A stretch of DNA of 64,000 nt from Bog-473 sp963809825. Lineage in GTDB: Bacteria > Actinomycetota > Acidimicrobiia > Acidimicrobiales > RAAP-2. The notes under the pieces were generated by a model. That model worked only from the letters and a program-made list of their open reading frames with translations. It ran no database searches and was not told the origin of the DNA. The stretch is from NCBI GenBank assembly GCA_963809825.1, contig CAWELJ010000011.1:186001-250000 (forward strand), written 5' to 3'. The translations under genes and the position numbers were made by a program. Of this stretch, positions 50,758 through 58,368 are shown piece after piece. Each line of letters begins with the position of its first letter. The first letter of the stretch is position 1.

Positions 50758-51857
50758 CCGACACAGCGAGGGATGCCGGTCCCTCGAGCCGCGAGGCCGT
50801 GGTGTTCCAGCGGATCGAAGCCTTCCGCCGTCGCCGCCCCCGCCTGCAGGGCGACGTGGTCACCCTGGCGCACGGCGCCGGGGGGAAGGCGTCCGCGGCG
50901 TTGCTCGACGCCGTGTTCCTGCCGGCGTTCTCCGGCGAGCCGGCAGGCGCCCAGACCGATGCGGCGGTCCTCGGATTGCCTTCGGGCGAGCTCCTGGCCT
51001 TCAGCACCGACTCCTACGTCGTCAAGCCCCTCCGCTTTCCGGGCGGATCGGCCGGACATCTCGCCGTGCACGGCACCGTCAACGACCTGGCCATGATGGG
51101 GGCCCGCCCCATCGCCCTGTCCGCCGCCTTCGTCATCGAAGAGGGGTTCTCGATCGAGGAACTGCGCCAGATCGTGGCGGACATGGCCGAGGCTGCCGCC
51201 GCCGCCGGCGTTGCCGTCGTCACCGGCGACACCAAGGTGGTCGATCGCGGCGCCGCCGACGGGATGTACATCACGACCGCCGGAGTGGGCATCGTGCCTG
51301 CTGGCCGGGAGCTGGCGGCGACGAAGGTGACCGTCGGAGACGTGGTCCTCCTCTCGGGCACGATGGGAGATCACGGGACGGCCGTGATGCTGGCCCGCGG
51401 CGACCTGGCTCTCGAGGCCGAGATCAGTTCGGATACGGCTCCGCTGCACGGCCTCATGGAGTGCCTGCTCCACGCAGCGCCCGCCACCCGGTGGCTGCGG
51501 GACTCGACCCGCGGCGGCGTCGGGACGGTGTGCAACGAGCTGGCCCGGGACAGCAACCTGACCGTCGTCCTCGACGAGACGTCGTTGCCGGTCCGGCCCG
51601 CAGTGGCCGCCGCCTGCGAGCTGCTCGGGATCGATCCCCTCTACGTGGCCAACGAGGGGAAGTTCGTTGCGGTGGTGGCGCCCGGCGAGGCGGAAGCGGC
51701 CCTGGCCGCCTTACGCGCCCACCCGCAGGGGTCCGGTGCCGTGCGGGTGGGCGAGATCCACGCAGAGCCGCCCGGCATCGTCGTGCTGCGGACCGCCATG
51801 GGCGGCACCCGCATCGTCGACATGCTCGTCGGCGACCCGCTGCCGCGCATCTGCTGA
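50754..51857 (+). CDS. hypE: Hydrogenase maturation protein HypE
   Basis: A 367-residue PurM-family ATPase that dehydrates the carbamoyl group to cyanide. VTLAHGAGGKAS, LAFSTDSYVVKPLRFPGG, GTVNDLAMMGA, VTGDTKVV and STRGGVGTVCNE are present. The C-terminus ends DPLPRIC; the last cysteine is the carbamoyl carrier. The GTG start overlaps the SIS gene stop. It is the last gene of the operon, followed by a hairpin. Confidence 0.95.
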   Translation: MTDTARDAGPSSREAVVFQRIEAFRRRRPRLQGDVVTLAHGAGGKASAALLDAVFLPAFSGEPAGAQTDAAVLGLPSGELLAFSTDSYVVKPLRFPGGSAGHLAVHGTVNDLAMMGARPIALSAAFVIEEGFSIEELRQIVADMAEAAAAAGVAVVTGDTKVVDRGAADGMYITTAGVGIVPAGRELAATKVTVGDVVLLSGTMGDHGTAVMLARGDLALEAEISSDTAPLHGLMECLLHAAPATRWLRDSTRGGVGTVCNELARDSNLTVVLDETSLPVRPAVAAACELLGIDPLYVANEGKFVAVVAPGEAEAALAALRAHPQGSGAVRVGEIHAEPPGIVVLRTAMGGTRIVDMLVGDPLPRIC

Positions 51858-51875
51858 CCTTCTCGTCGGGTCAGC
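51853..51875. terminator. Hairpin at the end of the hydrogenase operon
   Basis: GCTGACC and GGTCAGC form a perfect 7-base stem with a 9-base loop. It starts at the hypE stop and ends ten bases before the end of the convergent SRPBCC gene, so it can serve both directions. No T-run follows. Confidence 0.4.
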
Positions 51876-51884
51876 CGGGCGCGC

Positions 51885-52400
51885 TCACCATGCACTGGAC
51901 CGGGCCAGCGTCCGGTCGAGAATGCCCAAAGTGGCCCGTAGCGCGGTCTCCGAGATCACGGGGAAGATGGCGGCCTCCTTCCACTGCGGGTCGATCTCCG
52001 ACCAGTCGTAGTAGGAGGTGACCAGCGTCCCGCCACCCTCGGCCGGTTCGAGGGTGTACCCGTACACGTGGCCGATCTGGGGGCGGATCTGCCCGAGGAT
52101 CGTCCAGGCGATCTCGCGGTCGGGCTCGAGCTTCGTGATCGTCACCGTCACGTCGTAGCGGCCCATCGGGTAGTCGTTGAGCGCCTCGCGGTCCATGTGC
52201 ACCACGAACTCGTCGCCGACCTTGGTGGCGGGCTCGCCCGTGGCGTCCATCAACATGCCGGAGCTGTCGATGGTGACATGGCCCTGCGGGTCGCTCAGCA
52301 GGGCGAAGATCCGGGAGGGGTCGGCCGGGATCGTCCGCCGCACCTCCAGACGTTCTTCGGTGGCCGCTGCCGACTTCTCGTTCTCGGTCATGCCTCGCAT
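51885..52400 (-). CDS. SRPBCC (START/Bet v 1-like) family protein
   Basis: A 171-residue protein with the SRPBCC pattern: RRTIPADPSRIFALLSDPQGH at the start, YDVTVTITKLEPDREIAWTI and a long C-terminal helix. It is expected to bind a hydrophobic ligand; polyketide-cyclase-like proteins of this size are common in actinobacteria. The ATG at 52400 has GGTGG upstream; the ATG at 52391 (MTENEKS) is an alternative. It converges on hypE and is divergent from an alpha/beta hydrolase gene. Confidence 0.8.
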   Translation of the reverse strand: MRGMTENEKSAAATEERLEVRRTIPADPSRIFALLSDPQGHVTIDSSGMLMDATGEPATKVGDEFVVHMDREALNDYPMGRYDVTVTITKLEPDREIAWTILGQIRPQIGHVYGYTLEPAEGGGTLVTSYYDWSEIDPQWKEAAIFPVISETALRATLGILDRTLARSSAW

Positions 52401-52460
52401 TGTGCCACCCGGACCGAGCGGCGGCAGAGGTGAATGCCCCCGGGGATATCCTCCGCCGTC

Positions 52461-52493
52461 ATGGATTTCACGTCCGGCCCGTCTCGACCATGA
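52461..52493 (+). CDS. Possible leaderless 10-residue upstream ORF
   Basis: MDFTSGPSRP followed by TGA. TATCCT (52447-52452) is eight bases before its ATG, the spacing of a leaderless start. Its stop overlaps the hydrolase ATG as ATGA (52490-52493), so translation of the hydrolase, which lacks a Shine-Dalgarno sequence, could depend on it. Confidence 0.4.
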   Translation: MDFTSGPSRP

Positions 52494-53227
52494 CCGTCGT
52501 GCTGGTGCACGGCGGTGGGACCACGGCCCGCTTCTGGGATCGCCTGCTGCCGCTGCTCCCGGGTCCGGCGCTCGCCCTCAACCTTCCCGGCCGGGCCGAC
52601 CGGCCCGCCGACCTGGCGAGGCTCTCGGTCGGCGACGAGGTCGCCTCGGCCGTCGCCGACATCGAGCGGGGCGCGCCCGAGGGTCCGCTCACCCTGGTGG
52701 CGCACTCCTCGGGGGGCCTGGTCGTGCCGGGCGTCGTGACCGCCCTGGGCGGCCGGGTCGGCGCCATCGTGCTCAATGCCGCGCTCGTCCCGGCCGAGGG
52801 TGGCTGCGGCATCGACTGCATGAAGGAGCGCCACCGCGAGGGGCTCGTCATGGCGATCGCCGCCGCGGGGCGCGAGGGCCGCAGCATCACCCTGCCGGGC
52901 CCGCCCGCCGACCCAGAGTCGTTCCGCACGGCCTACGGCGGGGACCCCCTCGACGACGACACGCTGGCCTACGTGGTCGACCCCCTTCGCTGCGTGGAGG
53001 ACACGGTGCACCACTACTTCCAACCGGTCTCGTGGGCCGGAGTCAGCGGTGTGCCCGTCACCTACGTGCTGAACCAGCGCGACCGCCCGGTACCGCCCGC
53101 CACCCAAGAGGAGATGGCGGGGCGGCTCCCCCCGCCCGCAGAGGTCGTCCGGATCGACTCCGGCCACCTGCTCCCCGTGACCGACCCGGCCGCGTTCGCC
53201 GCGATCCTCACCGCGGTCGGTATCTGA
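52490..53227 (+). CDS. Alpha/beta hydrolase
   Basis: A 245-residue alpha/beta hydrolase. MTVVLVHGGGTTARFWDRLL gives the oxyanion hole, AHSSGG the nucleophile elbow (serine near residue 70), and IDSGHLLPVTDP the catalytic histidine. The compact cap and early start resemble EstC/salicylate-esterase-like hydrolases. No ribosome site precedes the ATG; translation may be coupled to a leaderless mini-ORF that ends over the start codon. Confidence 0.85.
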   Translation: MTVVLVHGGGTTARFWDRLLPLLPGPALALNLPGRADRPADLARLSVGDEVASAVADIERGAPEGPLTLVAHSSGGLVVPGVVTALGGRVGAIVLNAALVPAEGGCGIDCMKERHREGLVMAIAAAGREGRSITLPGPPADPESFRTAYGGDPLDDDTLAYVVDPLRCVEDTVHHYFQPVSWAGVSGVPVTYVLNQRDRPVPPATQEEMAGRLPPPAEVVRIDSGHLLPVTDPAAFAAILTAVGI

Positions 53228-53252
53228 GTCCGGGGTCCAGGCCGGCGGCGCC

Positions 53253-53897
53253 CTACGCCCCGCCCTCGCGCACCAGCGACGGGTCGAGCCCGAGCAGCTC
53301 GACCGTGGTCGAGCCGGCGCGCAGAGCCTCGAAGAAGCCGGCTTCCTTCGCTTCGCGTGCCCGGCCCGCCGCGAGCACGTCGGCCAGCTCCCGGCCCGCC
53401 ACGAACGTCACGCCGTCCACGTCGGCCACCACCCAGTCCCCCGCCGCGACCCGCACGCCGCCCACCCGCACCGGGACCCCGACGGTCCCGGGCTTGTCCT
53501 TCGTCGCGCCGGTGAGCGCGATGGTCGAGGAGAACACCGGGAACCCGTGCGACTCGAGCGCAGCGACGTCGCGTACCCCACCGTCGAGAACGAGGCCGGC
53601 CAGCCCGGCCGCCACCGCCGCTGTCGTGAGCACCTCGCCCCAGTAACCGCGGTCTGCCACCCGGCCGACGTCGACGACGAGCACGCTCCCCCGTGGGGCC
53701 TTCGTCACCGCCACGTGGACGGCCAGGTTGTCCCCGGGGGTGCAGCCGACCGGATACGCCGGTGCTGCCACGGCGGCGCCGGCCCAGGCGGGCCGCAGCC
53801 TGCGGTCCGCGGCACGGCCGCCCGATTCGCCCAGCGTCGCCGAGCCCAACGCGGCCAGAGCCGCCGCGGTCTGGTTGTCGCCGTTCGCAGTCCCCAC
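53253..53897 (-). CDS. RraA-like (HMG/CHA aldolase family) protein
   Basis: A 214-residue protein of the RraA / 4-hydroxy-4-methyl-2-oxoglutarate aldolase family. Marks are TPGDNLAVHVAV, GLAGLVLDGGVRD (substrate-binding arginine and aspartate) and GDWVVADVDGV. With the metal-binding D kept, a pyruvate aldolase or oxaloacetate decarboxylase activity is more likely than RNase E inhibition. The start is a GTG with GGAG eight bases upstream. It is divergent from the ThuA-like gene. Confidence 0.82.
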   Translation of the reverse strand: MGTANGDNQTAAALAALGSATLGESGGRAADRRLRPAWAGAAVAAPAYPVGCTPGDNLAVHVAVTKAPRGSVLVVDVGRVADRGYWGEVLTTAAVAAGLAGLVLDGGVRDVAALESHGFPVFSSTIALTGATKDKPGTVGVPVRVGGVRVAAGDWVVADVDGVTFVAGRELADVLAAGRAREAKEAGFFEALRAGSTTVELLGLDPSLVREGGA

Positions 53898-54004
53898 GTC
53901 GTGTCTCCTCGCGCTCCGCCGGTGCTCCCAGGCCCTGTTGCCCTCCCGGTCCCGTGCATTCGACCACCGGGCGGGGCCGCCGCACCAGCCCTACACTCCG
54001 CCGC

Positions 54005-54697
54005 GTGCCCGACAACATGCTCATCGTGACGCAGGTGGCGCCCTACGCCGACGGGCCGGCCGGCGTCCACGGCGTCCTGGCCCAGGCCGCCACCGGGCTG
54101 GCCGAGCTGGCCGGCCTGGCCGGCCTCTCGCCGACCGTGGTGACCGACGTCGGCGACGTCTCCCCCCGCCAGCTGGCGTCGGCCCGCGTCCTGGCCCTCT
54201 TCACCATCGGGGAGACCCCCTGGTCGCCCGAACAGAAGGAGGAGTCGCTCGAGGCGTGGCGGCAGGGACAGCTGCGCGTCCTCGGCGTGCACTCGGCCAC
54301 CGACGCCAGCCACACCTGGCCCGAGTACGGCTCGGTCCTGGGCGCCCGCTTCGACGGCCACCCCTGGACCCAGGACTTCGCCGTCGAAGTCGTGGACCCG
54401 GAGCACCCTGCCACCGCCCACCTCGGCGCCCGCTGGGAGTGGCACGACGAGGTCTACCTCTTCCGCGACCTGCGTCCCGACGCCCGGGTCCTCCTGCGGT
54501 TGGCCGAGGACCAGGTCGACCTCACGGCGCCCGGCGGACGGGTCCCCGACTGCGGCTTCCCGCTCGCCTGGAGCCTGGAGGACGGCGCGGCGCGCACCTT
54601 CTACAGCGCCCTGGGCCACTTCCCGGGGGCCTGGGAGACGCCGGCCTACTTGCGCCATCTCGCGGGAGGCCTCGCCTGGCTGGTGGCCAGCGCATAG
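54005..54697 (+). CDS. ThuA-like domain protein
   Basis: A 230-residue protein with the ThuA / class I glutamine amidotransferase-like fold. VLALFTIGETPWSPEQKEESLEAW, GVHSATDASHTWPEYGSVLGARFDGHPW and the end FYSALGHFPGAWETPAYLRHL are typical. The family is linked to sugar metabolism, but its activity is unproven. TACACT (53992-53997) lies seven bases before the GTG at 54005, a clear leaderless arrangement. Confidence 0.83.
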   Translation: MPDNMLIVTQVAPYADGPAGVHGVLAQAATGLAELAGLAGLSPTVVTDVGDVSPRQLASARVLALFTIGETPWSPEQKEESLEAWRQGQLRVLGVHSATDASHTWPEYGSVLGARFDGHPWTQDFAVEVVDPEHPATAHLGARWEWHDEVYLFRDLRPDARVLLRLAEDQVDLTAPGGRVPDCGFPLAWSLEDGAARTFYSALGHFPGAWETPAYLRHLAGGLAWLVASA

Positions 54698-54715
54698 CCT
54701 GACGCCCATGTCAGG
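54698..54715. promoter_or_regulatory. Candidate TetR operator, site E (alcohol dehydrogenase)
   Basis: CCTGACGCCCATGTCAGG, perfect 6-base arms. The -10 box TAGCCT (54695-54700) and the start codon ATG (54708-54710) both overlap it. TAGCCT stands seven bases before the ATG, so the transcript is leaderless and the operator covers -10, +1 and the start codon. Confidence 0.7.
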
Positions 54716-55790
54716 GTCAAAGGGGGGATCGGCCACGGGCCCGCTCCCCGACGTCATGGCGGCGGCCGTCTACCTGTCGCCGGGAGTCATCACCGTCGAG
54801 GAGCGGCCGGTCCCGCGCCCCGGGCCCGACCAGGTCGTCGTCCGCGTGCACGCCTGCGGCATCTGCGGGTCCGACATCCACCAGCTGCGTGACGGCTGGG
54901 GCTTCAAGCCGGGCGCCGTGGCGGGACACGAATGGAGCGGCACCATCGTCGCCGTCGGGGACGACGCGACCGGGTGGTCGGTCGGCGAGCAGGTGGTCGG
55001 CGGTGCCTCCCCCCGCTGCGGAACCTGCCGGCGTTGCCGGGAGGGGAAGCCGTCGCAGTGTGAGAATCGCAACAGCATGATCACTGACCACACCGACGGT
55101 GCCTTCGCCGAATACGTCGTGGCGCGGGCTGCCGGGGTGCTGCGACTGCCCGGCGGGCTCTCGCCGCGTCACGCCGCGCTGGCGGAGCCCTTGTCGGTGG
55201 CCCTGCACGGCATCACCCGTTCGGGTGTGGCGCCCGGCGACACCGTGATGGTCTTCGGGGCCGGCCCCATCGGCGCGCTGAGCATCGCGGCCCTGCGGTC
55301 CATCGGCATCGACGACATCACCGTTGTCGAGCCGCACGAAGGTCGCCGCCGCCTCGCCGCCGCCCTCGGCGCCACCGCCGTCGTCGACCCGGCCGATCTC
55401 GAGGTGTTCCCCTCCTGGGAGCCCGAGCGGATGTCGTCGCGCGCCGTGCACGTCGTACTGGAATGCTCTGGTCACAGGGCTGCCATCGAGGCCGGTTTCC
55501 ATCAGCTCGCTCGCGGCGGCATCCTCGTGATGGTGGGAGCGGGGATCGAGCACCCCAACTTCGACATCAACCGCATGATCCTCAACGAGCTGACCGTGAC
55601 GGGGTCGTTCGTCTACGACCTGGGCGGCTTCGAGCGGGCCCTCGAGCTCCTCGCCTCGGACGGGTTCCCTGCCGACCTCCTCATCGACCCCGACGACGTG
55701 CCGCTCAACGGCATCACCGACGCGTTGGAGGATCTGGCGCTCGGGCGCATCGCGGGCAAGGTGATGGTGATCCCCGAGGTGCGCGCCTGA
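54708..55790 (+). CDS. Zinc-dependent alcohol/polyol dehydrogenase
   Basis: A 360-residue medium-chain dehydrogenase. Catalytic zinc ligands lie in CGICGSD and GHEWSGTI; the structural zinc site is CGTCRRCREGKPSQC. The nucleotide fold is VMVFGAGPIGALSIAAL, with VVEPHEGRR (glutamate suggests NAD). It resembles sorbitol, threonine or butanediol dehydrogenases. The leaderless ATG at 54708 is supported by the -10 spacing; the ATG at 54756 would be a shorter form. The gene carries operator site E and is followed by a coupled VOC gene. Confidence 0.9.
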   Translation: MSGSKGGSATGPLPDVMAAAVYLSPGVITVEERPVPRPGPDQVVVRVHACGICGSDIHQLRDGWGFKPGAVAGHEWSGTIVAVGDDATGWSVGEQVVGGASPRCGTCRRCREGKPSQCENRNSMITDHTDGAFAEYVVARAAGVLRLPGGLSPRHAALAEPLSVALHGITRSGVAPGDTVMVFGAGPIGALSIAALRSIGIDDITVVEPHEGRRRLAAALGATAVVDPADLEVFPSWEPERMSSRAVHVVLECSGHRAAIEAGFHQLARGGILVMVGAGIEHPNFDINRMILNELTVTGSFVYDLGGFERALELLASDGFPADLLIDPDDVPLNGITDALEDLALGRIAGKVMVIPEVRA

Positions 55791-56254
55791 TGGCTCACCC
55801 CTTCTACCCCACGGGCAACCCGCGCTTCAACCATGTCGCCATGTCGTTGCCGGCCGACCTGCTCGGTGCGGAGAGCCGGTCCGACCTCTGCCGCTTCTTC
55901 CACGAGGTGCTCGGCTTCGAGGAGATGGAGGTCATGACCGAGGACCGCCGTCGTCTCATCCTCAGCTGCGTGCACTGGGACCAGTTCATCTTCCTCATCG
56001 CCGAGGACGACCCGATGCGGTGTCCGCGCATGGACCACTACGGGTTCGCCGTCGGCTCCCTCGACGAGTTGAAGGGGATCCGGGACAGGGCCGAGGAGTT
56101 CCGCAAGACCGACGACCGGATGGAGCTGATCGACCTGCACATGGACGACCAGAAGGTGGTCAAGATCCACTCGCTCTACGTCCGCTACATCCTGCCGATG
56201 ACCTGCGAGTTCCAGTACTGGGAGTTCCCCGAGCCGGCAGCCGCAGCCGGCTGA
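55790..56254 (+). CDS. VOC/glyoxalase superfamily protein
   Basis: A 154-residue vicinal-oxygen-chelate protein: FNHVAMSLPADLL, FFHEVLGFEEMEVM and HYGFAVGSLDELKGIRDRAEEF. Possible metal ligands are His in FNHVA, His in DHYGF and the late glutamate in QYWEF. The ATG shares a base with the dehydrogenase stop (TGATG), so the two are co-translated and probably work in one pathway. The substrate is unknown. Confidence 0.83.
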   Translation: MAHPFYPTGNPRFNHVAMSLPADLLGAESRSDLCRFFHEVLGFEEMEVMTEDRRRLILSCVHWDQFIFLIAEDDPMRCPRMDHYGFAVGSLDELKGIRDRAEEFRKTDDRMELIDLHMDDQKVVKIHSLYVRYILPMTCEFQYWEFPEPAAAAG

Positions 56255-56298
56255 GCCGACCCGCACGGAGCGTGGGCCGGCGCCGGTACGGTGCGGTG

Positions 56299-57135
56299 AT
56301 GGTTCCCCCCACGACGGCGGGTCCGGCGCAGGGACGCGCCGAGCTCTTCCGCTCTCTTCACGTCCCCGGGACACCGCTCCTCATGCCGAATGCGTGGGAC
56401 ATCGGGTCGGCCCGGCTCTTCGCCGAGCTGGGCTTCGAGGCACTGGCCACCACGAGCGGTGGCTTCGCCGCCACCCGCGGGCGCGCCGACGGCATGATGG
56501 AGCGCGACGAGGTCCTGACCCACTCCGGCGAGCTCGCCGGCGCCGTCGAGGTGCCGGTGTCCGGCGACCTCGAGAACTGCTTCGCCGACGACCCCGAGGG
56601 GGTTGCGGCCACCATCGCCGCCGCCGCAGCAGCCGGCCTCGCCGGCGGCTCGGTCGAGGACTTCACGAAGCGGGCCGGCGACCCGATCTACGAGCCGGCC
56701 CACGCCGCGGAGCGTGTACGGGCCGCCTCCGAGGCCGCGCACCGTGTGCCGGGAGGCTTCGTGCTGACGGCTCGCGCCGAGAACTACCTGCACGGCCGGG
56801 TGGACCTGGCCGACACGATCACCCGGCTGCAGGCCTACCAGGAGGCCGGCGCGGACGTTCTCTTCGCGCCGAGGGTGGTCGACCCCGACGAGCTGCGCAC
56901 CCTCATCGCCGCGGTCGACGTTCCGGTGAGCGTCCTCGTGGTGCCGGGCGCCCCGACGGTCGGCGAGCTGGCCGGCCTCGGGGTGAGCCGCATCTCGGTC
57001 GGCGGAGCCATCGCGGTCGCCGCCTACGGCGCGGCGATCAAGGCCGCCACCGAACTACGCGACCAGGGCACGACCGGCTACTGGGACCTGGCGGCGGCGG
57101 CTCGTCCCGTCATGAACGCCGCCTTCAGTCACTGA
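56299..57135 (+). CDS. Isocitrate lyase / PEP mutase family protein
   Basis: A 278-residue TIM barrel of the PEP-mutase superfamily. PNAWDIGSARLFAELGFEALATTSGGFA is the family opening; GDLENCFADD binds magnesium, and GSVEDFTKR and LTARAENYL follow. The catalytic-loop cysteine of isocitrate lyases is not seen, so it is probably an oxaloacetate-type or unknown C-C lyase. TACGGT (56287-56292) lies six bases before the ATG, giving a leaderless mRNA. Its end overlaps the convergent RidA gene by 11 bases. Confidence 0.85.
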   Translation: MVPPTTAGPAQGRAELFRSLHVPGTPLLMPNAWDIGSARLFAELGFEALATTSGGFAATRGRADGMMERDEVLTHSGELAGAVEVPVSGDLENCFADDPEGVAATIAAAAAAGLAGGSVEDFTKRAGDPIYEPAHAAERVRAASEAAHRVPGGFVLTARAENYLHGRVDLADTITRLQAYQEAGADVLFAPRVVDPDELRTLIAAVDVPVSVLVVPGAPTVGELAGLGVSRISVGGAIAVAAYGAAIKAATELRDQGTTGYWDLAAAARPVMNAAFSH

Positions 57136-57595
57136 GCGCGACCGTGACCTCTATCTCGACGGCGCCGTTCCGCGGCAGTGCCGCCACCCCGATGGCCGAA
57201 CGCGTGTGGCGTCCCGCCTCACCGAACACGTCGGCCAGCACCCGGCTGGCCCCGTCCACGACGGTCGGCTGCTCGTGGAAGTCCGGGGCCGACGCCACGT
57301 AGCCGGTCACCGTCAGCACCCGCTCGACGCGGTCCAGTGAGCCCAGCGCCACCTCCAGTACGGCCAGGGCATTCAGCGCGCAGACGGACGCGGCCTCCCG
57401 GCCCTCCTCCACGGTGACCGTGTCACCCAGCCGCCCGAGGCACGTCAGCTCGCCGGCGATACGCGGCAGCTGCCCGGAGGTGCGCGCCACCCCGGCGTGC
57501 ACCACCACGGCGTCCAGCGGGTCGTGCGGCGGGTGCGGACCGTGCAGTGTCAGCCCCAACTCGGCCAGCCGGGCCCGGATGACCCCGTCCCCCAC
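57125..57595 (-). CDS. RidA (YjgF/YER057c/UK114) family protein
   Basis: A 156-residue protein of the RidA superfamily, longer than the usual 130. VVVHAGVARTSGQLPRI, AALNALAVLEVALGSLDRVERVL (as ALNALAVLE) and RSAIGVAALPRNGAVEIEV are kept, but the arginine that marks true enamine deaminases appears as R in HTRSAIGV, so activity is possible. The GTG start is six bases after the aldolase stop, so it belongs to that operon. Confidence 0.85.
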   Translation of the reverse strand: MGDGVIRARLAELGLTLHGPHPPHDPLDAVVVHAGVARTSGQLPRIAGELTCLGRLGDTVTVEEGREAASVCALNALAVLEVALGSLDRVERVLTVTGYVASAPDFHEQPTVVDGASRVLADVFGEAGRHTRSAIGVAALPRNGAVEIEVTVALSD

Positions 57596-57601
57596 CTCCG
57601 C

Positions 57602-58243
57602 CTACCGCATGAAGGGGTAGACGCTGGCGAAGTTCTGATTGACCTTCTCGGGCAGCGGGTAGATCGCACCGAGCTGCTTGGCGCCCCAGATGATCCGGGC
57701 CGATCGCTCGACCAGAGCGGTGTTGTGCATCGTCCTCTCCATGGTCGTGCCGATGGCCACCATGCCATGGTTGGCGATCAGCGCGGCGCCCTTGTCCTCG
57801 AGGGCCTTCACCACCTGCTCGGCCAGGTCGGGGGAGCCACTCGGTGCGTACTCGGTGCAGCGGATGTCGCCCCCGAGATACACGGTGAACTCGTCGATGC
57901 AGCTCGGGATGTCCTGCTGGGCGACCGCGAACATGGTGGCGTGCATCGCGTGGGAGTGGATGCAGACCGCGATGTCCTCGTACGCGGCCATCACGGCGAG
58001 GTGGAGGTACTTCTCCGAGGTCGGGCCGCGCTCGCCCGAGACCACGTCGCCGGCCGGGTTCACGATGACGATGTCTTCGACGGTCATGATCCGGTAGTCG
58101 AGCGACGACGGCGTGAGGGCGATGTTGCCGTCCTCCATCCGGGCCGAGATGTTGCCCGACGTCCCCTCGACCAACCCCTTCTCGAGCAGCTCCTTGGCGG
58201 CGGCGACGATCTGCTCTGGTGCGTTCGGAATGCTGGTGGCCAT
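57602..58243 (-). CDS. Class II aldolase/adducin family protein
   Basis: A 213-residue aldolase of the fuculose-phosphate type. GLVEGTSGNISAR binds the phosphate or carboxylate; EKYLHLAVMAAY carries the catalytic acid; HSHAMHAT and NHGMVAIG give the zinc histidines. The substrate is probably a sugar-acid phosphate or similar. The promoter, with TACCAT (minus strand, 58307-58302), has operator site F over its -35 region, shared with the divergent SDR. Confidence 0.88.
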   Translation of the reverse strand: MATSIPNAPEQIVAAAKELLEKGLVEGTSGNISARMEDGNIALTPSSLDYRIMTVEDIVIVNPAGDVVSGERGPTSEKYLHLAVMAAYEDIAVCIHSHAMHATMFAVAQQDIPSCIDEFTVYLGGDIRCTEYAPSGSPDLAEQVVKALEDKGAALIANHGMVAIGTTMERTMHNTALVERSARIIWGAKQLGAIYPLPEKVNQNFASVYPFMR

Positions 58244-58323
58244 GGCTCGGGTGCTCCTCACCGCTCGACGGGCGACCTGCGTCGCCCCGTGGTCGCCCCC
58301 GATGGTACAGCTCGGCCGCAATG

Positions 58324-58341
58324 CCTGACACCGCTGTCAGG
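58324..58341. promoter_or_regulatory. Candidate TetR operator, site F (aldolase / SDR promoters)
   Basis: CCTGACACCGCTGTCAGG, 7-base arms CCTGACA and TGTCAGG with CCGC between. TACTCT (58357-58362) for the SDR and TACCAT (minus, 58307-58302) for the aldolase both lie about 17 bases away, so the palindrome covers the -35 region of both divergent promoters. Confidence 0.7.
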
Positions 58342-58368
58342 GAACGGGAGCCGGGGTACTCTTCGCCC

